Below the pieces are notes generated by a model. It was not told where the DNA came from, searched no databases, and was given only the letters and a program-made list of their open reading frames with translations. Position numbers and translations under genes: made by a program. From NCBI RefSeq assembly GCF_030525845.1, contig NZ_JAUNDY010000013.1, positions 1-48,498 of the forward strand: a stretch of DNA of 48,498 nt, written 5' to 3'. Positions 43,214 through 48,498 of this stretch are shown here, one piece after another. The first letter of the stretch is position 1; each line of letters opens with the position of its first letter. Source of the stretch: Moraxella sp. Its GTDB lineage: Bacteria > Pseudomonadota > Gammaproteobacteria > Pseudomonadales > Moraxellaceae.

Positions 43214-45061
43214 TTAATCAGCTTTTTTACGACCAAAACGTTTGCGGTCGTTTTCTGTCAAATATTTTTTGCGGATACGGATAGATTTTGGTGTTACTTC
43301 TACAAGTTCATCGTCTTCAATGAATTCTAGGGCTTGCTCCAACGTGTATTCTAGGGCAGGCGTTAGAATGATCGCATCGTCTGAACCTGATGCACGAATG
43401 TTGGTCAGCTGTTTTGCCTTAGTGGGGTTTACCACCATATCATCGCCACGAGCGTTGATGCCGACAATCATGCCCTCATACACTTCAAGCTGTGGCTTGG
43501 CAAATAGGCGACCACGCTCTTGCAAGCTAAACAGAGCATAGCCCAAGCACGTGCCTGTTACCATCGAAATGAGTACGCCGTTTTGGCGTTTGGCAACTGA
43601 CCCTTCTTTCATCGGACCATAGTGGCTAAAACTAGATGTCATAATCCCAGTACCAGAGGTCATCGTCAAAAATTCTGAACGAAAACCAATCAAACAACGA
43701 GATGGCACGGTCGCTTCAATACGGATACGACCCTTGCCGTCCACTTCCATGTTAGTCAGCTCGCCTTTGCGGTTACCCATCTCTTGCATGACCGCCCCTT
43801 GATGTTGTTCCTCAACGTCAAAAGTAACGTTTTCAAAGGGTTCGCACTTAACGCCATCAATTTCCTTGATGATGACCTCAGGACGAGACACACCAAGCTC
43901 AAAGCCCTCACGTCTCATGTTTTCAATGAGTACCGACAAGTGCAGTTCGCCACGCCCAGACACCTTAAATTTGTCAGGACTGTCAGTATCCTCCACTCTC
44001 AACGCCACGTTGTGAATAAGTTCACGGTCAAGGCGTTCACGGATATTGCGAGAGGTAACAAATTTACCCTCTTTACCTGCAAAGGGGCTGTCGTTTACTT
44101 GGAAAGTCATCGATACGGTTGGCTCGTCCACGCTAAGTGGTGGCAACGCCTCGACTTCTTTGGGGTCGCACAACGTGTCCGAGATATTCAGGTTATCAAT
44201 GCCTGTGATACACACGATGTCGCCAGCAGATGCACTGTCTACGTCCACACGCTCCAAGCCATGATAGCCCATGATTTTTAGGATACGACCGTTACGCTTA
44301 TTGCCGTCTTTATCAACCACCACCACAGGGGTATTTGTCTTGACACTACCACGCTGAATGCGACCCACGCCAATCACGCCCACAAAGCTGTTGTAGTCTA
44401 GTGATGAGATTTGCATTTGAAACGCACCGTCTGCGTCCACTTTTGGTGGTTCAACAATGTCCACAATCGTCTCAAAAAGTGGAGTCATGTCAGGGGCAAG
44501 GTTATTCGCTTCACGCCCTGCAATGCCGTTAATGCCTGAGGCATAGACAATGGGGAAATCAAGCTGTTCGTCCGTACCGCCCAAATTGTCAAATAAATCA
44601 AACACTTGATCAATGACCCAATCGGCACGGGCAGCGGGTTTGTCAATCTTATTGATAATAACAATCGGCTTTAAGCCACGAGCAAAGGCTTTTTGGGTAA
44701 CAAAGCGAGTTTGTGGCATTGGACCTTCTTGGCTATCCACCAAAAGTAGTACGCAATCCACCATCGATAATACACGCTCAACTTCGCCACCAAAGTCGGC
44801 GTGTCCGGGGGTGTCCACGATGTTAATGCGGTATTCGATGCCTGAGCGTTTATCCGTCCATTTGATGGCGGTGTTTTTGGCAAGAATGGTAATACCACGC
44901 TCACTTTCTAGGGCATTGGAGTCCATGACTCGCTCAATCTCGCCCGCACGTTCGCCCAAAGCACCAGACTGCTGTAAAAGTTTATCTACCAGCGTGGTTT
45001 TGCCATGGTCAACGTGAGCGATGATGGCGATGTTGCGTAGGTGTTGAATGTTGTTTGACAT
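43214..45061 (-). CDS. typA: GTPase TypA/BipA
   Basis: This encodes 615 residues, the usual length. TypA is a ribosome-associated translational GTPase related to EF-G, important under stress and cold. G motifs are [29 protein letters not shown] and NKIDKPAAR. The later [20 protein letters not shown] and the C-terminal [14 protein letters not shown] are typical of TypA rather than EF-G. It is monocistronic with its own terminator; about 220 bases of AT-rich leader precede the start. Confidence 0.97.
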   Translation of the reverse strand: MSNNIQHLRNIAIIAHVDHGKTTLVDKLLQQSGALGERAGEIERVMDSNALESERGITILAKNTAIKWTDKRSGIEYRINIVDTPGHADFGGEVERVLSMVDCVLLLVDSQEGPMPQTRFVTQKAFARGLKPIVIINKIDKPAARADWVIDQVFDLFDNLGGTDEQLDFPIVYASGINGIAGREANNLAPDMTPLFETIVDIVEPPKVDADGAFQMQISSLDYNSFVGVIGVGRIQRGSVKTNTPVVVVDKDGNKRNGRILKIMGYHGLERVDVDSASAGDIVCITGIDNLNISDTLCDPKEVEALPPLSVDEPTVSMTFQVNDSPFAGKEGKFVTSRNIRERLDRELIHNVALRVEDTDSPDKFKVSGRGELHLSVLIENMRREGFELGVSRPEVIIKEIDGVKCEPFENVTFDVEEQHQGAVMQEMGNRKGELTNMEVDGKGRIRIEATVPSRCLIGFRSEFLTMTSGTGIMTSSFSHYGPMKEGSVAKRQNGVLISMVTGTCLGYALFSLQERGRLFAKPQLEVYEGMIVGINARGDDMVVNPTKAKQLTNIRASGSDDAIILTPALEYTLEQALEFIEDDELVEVTPKSIRIRKKYLTENDRKRFGRKKAD

Positions 45062-45245
45062 AAAAACTCAAAAAATTGGGGGCATGAAAAATCTACACTA
45101 AGCCTAAACGCACAATATTAATTTTGGGCGTACAATTTAAAAAATTAGACCATGTTGATTTGTCAATACACAAAAGAACAAATAGAAAACGCACCATTAT
45201 AGCACAAATTTTACCCAAAACCCATGATTTTACACAAAATAAAAA

Positions 45246-45262
45246 CCACCCAAATAGGGTGG
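45246..45262. terminator. terminator of the OmpA-family porin gene
   Basis: CCACCC (45246-45251) and GGGTGG (45257-45262) form the stem, with A and T runs on both sides, just downstream of the porin stop codon. Confidence 0.7.
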
Positions 45263-45281
45263 CTTTTATCAATCATAAAGA

Positions 45282-46565
45282 TTATTTGGTTTCAACAACG
45301 CTAGTTACCTTAGCACCTTGAATTACAGCATAAACACGACGGTTTAGAGCTTTGTTTTCGTTGGTGTCGTTAGGTGCGATTGGGCGGTCGAAGCCATAAC
45401 CTACCGCAGATAGACGGTTAGGTGCGATACCGAACTCGTTAGAAAGCATAGATTTCACAGCGTTTGCACGAGCTTCTGATAGACGTTGGTTGTAACGAGC
45501 GTTAGAACGTTTGCTGTCTTTAGAAGCGTGACCTTCGATGGCAGCAGTTGCGTTCGGGAATTCACGCATTTTTTCAGCAACCTTAGCAACTTCTTCACGG
45601 AATTGTGGTTTGATGTTTGACTTATCACGGTCAAAGAATACACGTAGTTCCATGCGTAGCTCTTCGCTGATTTGACGCTCAACTGGGCAACCACGAGCAT
45701 CAACCACTACATTGCGTGGTGTACCTGGGCAAGCATCTAGGTGGTCAGCAACACCGTCCATGTCGCTATCAACAACCACATCTTCAATGATTTGAACAGG
45801 GGCAACAGGCTCAACAACAGGAGCAACAACCGCAGGAGCAGCTTTACCTAGACGACCGCCTAGTGTTACTTCAAGACCTGCTAGGGCTTGACCTTCCCAC
45901 CATTCGTTATCGAAGTTGTGAACACCACGTACTTCGCCACGCACAGCAAGAGCGTCATTGATTAGGTAACGAGCACCCAGACCGATGTTACCGATGGTGT
46001 CTTTTGACTCAGCAACTTCTGTACCTGCTGGTACTAGCTCGCCTGCACCGTTAGCAGAGTTTGCAAGTGCAAGAGTGTTATAAGCAACTTGGTTTTCTAC
46101 GCTGTATTTAGCTTGACCACCACCGATAAGCACATATGGCTTGAACTTGCTGTTGGTGTAGCCTGTGAATTGGTCTAGACCAATTAGGAAGTTACCAGAG
46201 ATGATTTCTTCTTTGGCATCAAAAGTGTTCGCTGGGTCTAGGCTAGCTGAGTGCTTAGAAGCCTTAGCTTCGGTGTCAGTAATGCCGTATTCTACTTGGA
46301 ACTGGGTAGCAGGAGTTAGTTCAACACCCAATGCAAGACCAGTGTATAGGTCACTTTCTAGGGCAACGCCACCGTTACGTGGGTTAGCGGTGTCAGATGG
46401 GTTGGCGGTGTTGTTTAGCTGTTTGCCAGTATGGAAAACGCCACGTTGTTTGTCGTGGGCTTCGTCTTGGTATTGATAACCAACGAGTGGAGTTACGGTA
46501 ACGCCAGCAGAAGCAGCGGTCGCAACGGTAGCAAGTACCGCTAGGGTAATTTTGTTAAGTTTCAT
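45282..46565 (-). CDS. OmpA/OprF-family outer membrane porin
   Basis: This encodes 427 residues from MKLNKITLAVLATVATAASA, a clear signal peptide, with GGAGG before the ATG. The N-terminal half forms the eight-stranded barrel (VTPLVGYQYQDEAHD... LGARYLINDALAVRGEVRG). A Pro/Val-rich hinge (about 245-260) leads to a calcium-binding thrombospondin-3-like stretch (DSDMDGVADHLDACPGTP). The C-terminal OmpA domain binds peptidoglycan (VFFDRDKSNIKPQFREEVA, IEGHASKDSKRSNARYNQ, RLSAVGYGFDRPI). It resembles Pseudomonas OprF and the Moraxella CD protein, a major surface protein. Low GC at silent sites is similar to neighbours. Confidence 0.95.
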   Translation of the reverse strand: MKLNKITLAVLATVATAASAGVTVTPLVGYQYQDEAHDKQRGVFHTGKQLNNTANPSDTANPRNGGVALESDLYTGLALGVELTPATQFQVEYGITDTEAKASKHSASLDPANTFDAKEEIISGNFLIGLDQFTGYTNSKFKPYVLIGGGQAKYSVENQVAYNTLALANSANGAGELVPAGTEVAESKDTIGNIGLGARYLINDALAVRGEVRGVHNFDNEWWEGQALAGLEVTLGGRLGKAAPAVVAPVVEPVAPVQIIEDVVVDSDMDGVADHLDACPGTPRNVVVDARGCPVERQISEELRMELRVFFDRDKSNIKPQFREEVAKVAEKMREFPNATAAIEGHASKDSKRSNARYNQRLSEARANAVKSMLSNEFGIAPNRLSAVGYGFDRPIAPNDTNENKALNRRVYAVIQGAKVTSVVETK

Positions 46566-46858
46566 AATTCCTCCAAAGGATGATTTGATAAAGTCAAACA
46601 CAAGACATATCCCACTTAGTTTCACACACAACACACTCATCAGCATGACATAAATAAATTAAAAGTAGGATAAGCCTAGACTATCACTTTGTATTTTAAC
46701 ATTAAGCCTAAATGTTTTTCAATAAAAAATTTAACTTTCTGCCAAATTATGACAATAGCTTAACGACAAAATGTGATTTTGACAACCGATTTTTGAGCAA
46801 AGATACAGTTTATTACATAAAGTCTGATAAATTTTACAATAAATATCTGCAACACTCA

Positions 46859-47596
46859 TTAACCCAAACAAGCGTTTTTCATGTTTTTCACCGCCTCAAA
46901 AAGTCCCACAAACACACTATCAGCAATGATACTATGACCGATATTAAGTTCATGAACGCCTTCAATTTGGGCGATGGGAGCAACATTGTCCACCGTTAAG
47001 CCATGCCCTGCATTGACGATAAAGTCAGGATTTTGTGATAGAGCAAACGCCACGCCTGCCTTTACTCGTTCTAACTCATGGGAGATTTTATCTTTATCGC
47101 CATCAAGCCAGCTCTCAGCATACGCCCCTGTATGAATCTCAATGGCATTTGCCCCCAATTCAATCGCTTTGGCGATTTGGGTGGTGTCAGGGTCAATAAA
47201 GAGCGAGACTTTAATGCCTGAGTTTTGTAAGTCTTTGATAAACTTAGGTAATTTTTCATTGTTGATGACATCAAGCCCACCTTCGGTGGTTACTTCTTGG
47301 CGTTTTTCGGGGACAAGACACACCCACGCTGGACGGACATCGGTCGCGATGGCAAGCATTTCATCGGTTACCGCCATTTCTAGGTTCATCGGCACACTTA
47401 TCGCCTGTTTCATTGCATAGACATCAACGTCTTTGATGTGCCGTCTGTCCTCACGCAAATGCAAGGTAATGCCGTCCGCCCCTGCCTGCTCACAAATCAA
47501 TGCTCCTTTAATAGGGCAAGGATAGTCCACGCCCCGAGCGTTGCGAAGGGTGGCGATGTGGTCAATATTTACGCCAAGTCTGGGGGTATTCATCAT
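46859..47596 (-). CDS. pdxJ: pyridoxine 5'-phosphate synthase
   Basis: This encodes 245 residues. PdxJ condenses 1-deoxyxylulose-5-phosphate with aminoacetone phosphate to pyridoxine 5'-phosphate in the DXP-dependent vitamin B6 pathway. The TIM-barrel sequence starts [21 protein letters not shown] and includes [29 protein letters not shown] and [11 protein letters not shown]. The start is taken at the first ATG after a purine-rich site; a second ATG follows immediately. It lies 13 bases after recO, the usual recO-pdxJ arrangement. Confidence 0.97.
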   Translation of the reverse strand: MMNTPRLGVNIDHIATLRNARGVDYPCPIKGALICEQAGADGITLHLREDRRHIKDVDVYAMKQAISVPMNLEMAVTDEMLAIATDVRPAWVCLVPEKRQEVTTEGGLDVINNEKLPKFIKDLQNSGIKVSLFIDPDTTQIAKAIELGANAIEIHTGAYAESWLDGDKDKISHELERVKAGVAFALSQNPDFIVNAGHGLTVDNVAPIAQIEGVHELNIGHSIIADSVFVGLFEAVKNMKNACLG

Positions 47597-47609
47597 TTTT
47601 TCCTTTTAA

Positions 47610-48257
47610 TTAACGGTATTTTAACTGCTCCGCCCATAATTTTCGGCTGTTTAAGGGTTTATAGTCCAGCAAAAAATCAATCAATTGGCGGTGGATTTGC
47701 CCCAGTAGCATCAAATCAGGGCTTAAAATTGCCTCGCCCATCATACCAATGGGGGTTTTGACAAAGCCTTGATTGAGGGTAAATTGATAATGGGTGGTCG
47801 GCTCTATGGCTTGCCCCAAATTGTCCGTTTGCCAATCAATACTGACCCCCAGTTCATCAAACAAACTGGTTTCAAAATCACGCAAAATCCGCTTAATGGC
47901 AGTCAAATCATTGGCTTTTTGTAAATCTGACACACTTTTTTGATAAGCACACCAAAGCGAAGGGCAAGGGTTTTCAAGAGCAATGAGCTTACAAATCAGC
48001 TCATTTAGGTACAAAAGTGCGTACTGACTTTGTCCAAATGATGGCGATGATAAGGTGGATTTTGGGTGAATTTGGCTAAAATTTTTGAGCGAGTTTTTAC
48101 CACCAACAAAAAGTTCAAGCACCACAAAAGATGGCAATCCGTGCTTACCTACGCCATGCACCACACCCCATTCTTTGCTAAAAAACTGATAAATCGCCCT
48201 TTTTTCTTGGTAAGGGCGAGAATGGATAATAAAGCCTGTTAAAAGGGTGGGGGTCAT
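47610..48257 (-). CDS. recO: DNA repair protein RecO
   Basis: This encodes 215 residues. RecO binds single-stranded DNA and SSB and loads RecA in the RecFOR pathway. The OB-fold N-terminus is recognisable (LTGFIIHSRPYQEKRAIYQF, WGVVHGVGKHG), as is the helical part containing QYALLYLNELICKLIALENP. It is somewhat shorter than E. coli RecO (242), and the zinc-binding cysteine cluster of some homologues is absent. The start overlaps the stop of the upstream gene by 4 bases, so translation is coupled. Confidence 0.92.
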   Translation of the reverse strand: MTPTLLTGFIIHSRPYQEKRAIYQFFSKEWGVVHGVGKHGLPSFVVLELFVGGKNSLKNFSQIHPKSTLSSPSFGQSQYALLYLNELICKLIALENPCPSLWCAYQKSVSDLQKANDLTAIKRILRDFETSLFDELGVSIDWQTDNLGQAIEPTTHYQFTLNQGFVKTPIGMMGEAILSPDLMLLGQIHRQLIDFLLDYKPLNSRKLWAEQLKYR

Positions 48258-48498
48258 TGTTTGTCAAAAACCACTTTTTGATAAATCTCATCAACTTTTA
48301 AAGTGAAATTGATACTGTCCAGCAAAATTTCATCGCCATTTTGATACATTTGGTCAGACCACCGCCCAAATTTGCCACGCCGATACACGATAATTTGTGC
48401 CTTTGTTTGCTCAATCAACAAAATCTCGCTAATGGACGGACAGTTTTTATAACGCACCAATTTTTTGACATCATTTTCACGATTGCTAGAAAAAATCT
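48254..48498 (-). CDS. Uma2-like nuclease family protein, C-terminal part
   Basis: The frame runs off the right edge, so only the C-terminal 80 residues are seen. NDVKKLVRYKNCPSISEILL, QIIVYRRGKFGRWSDQMY and LDSINFTLKVDEIYQKVVF match the end of Uma2/DUF820 proteins, which have a PD-(D/E)XK nuclease fold and are common in bacteria with unclear function. The catalytic residues would lie outside the window. It overlaps recO by 4 bases. Confidence 0.75.
   Translation of the reverse strand, partial: IFSSNRENDVKKLVRYKNCPSISEILLIEQTKAQIIVYRRGKFGRWSDQMYQNGDEILLDSINFTLKVDEIYQKVVFDKQ

Overview
The window reads as a low-to-moderate GC gammaproteobacterial chromosome of the family Moraxellaceae, most likely Moraxella. 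The basis is a complete twitching-motility chemosensory cluster in the Pseudomonas/Acinetobacter order (pilG-pilH-pilI-pilJ-pilK-chpA-chpB-chpC), the conserved initiator tRNA-rimP-nusA-infB block, an OprF/CD-like OmpA porin, and rlmD, mscL, typA, pdxJ and recO with Moraxellaceae-like sequences. Species is not determined here.

Layout. 0-7.3 kb is a patchwork: a LysR regulator convergent with an old-yellow-enzyme gene, two small phage-like reading frames in AT-rich DNA, a nitroreductase, an unknown protein with an acidic, tyrosine-rich tail, a deletion scar joining a truncated luciferase-like monooxygenase to a truncated YdcZ-type transporter, an ArsR regulator and cytochrome b561. 7.4-21.7 kb is the Pil-Chp system on the minus strand, dominated by the 2747-residue hybrid kinase chpA; it senses surface contact and controls type IV pili. 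22-25.6 kb is a plus-strand set of an adaptor-like lipoprotein, an OmpR-type regulator and a histidine kinase. 25.7-27.9 kb holds a TSUP exporter and a dicarboxylate/amino-acid symporter.

27.9-33.1 kb is a 5 kb toxin-immunity island flanked by a 73-base direct repeat made of the last codons and terminator of infB. It starts with mafA, a lipoprotein gene typical of Neisseria maf islands, followed by a secreted MafB-position protein with a small membrane partner. Three cassettes follow, each a toxin C-terminus plus an intact candidate immunity gene. None of the toxin pieces is expressible as read: one is truncated, one is put out of frame by a G10 tract, and one lacks a start codon.

33.1-38.3 kb is infB-nusA-rimP-tRNA-fMet. 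38.7-41.8 kb carries tRNA-Leu(GAG), a macro-domain-like gene coupled to a small CxxC protein, rlmD, an intergenic C13 tract and mscL. Between mscL and typA (41.9-43.2 kb) lies the most unusual locus: a broken gene whose N-terminal half is a plant-type [2Fe-2S] ferredoxin domain and whose C-terminal half looks like a toxin domain, followed by an intact four-helix membrane protein that fits an immunity protein. This is the architecture of the ferredoxin-containing bacteriocins (pectocins) of Pectobacterium. Here it has a GA-repeat frameshift, one cluster cysteine changed to tyrosine and an in-frame stop. The window ends with typA, the OmpA-family porin, pdxJ, recO and the C-terminal part of a Uma2-like protein.
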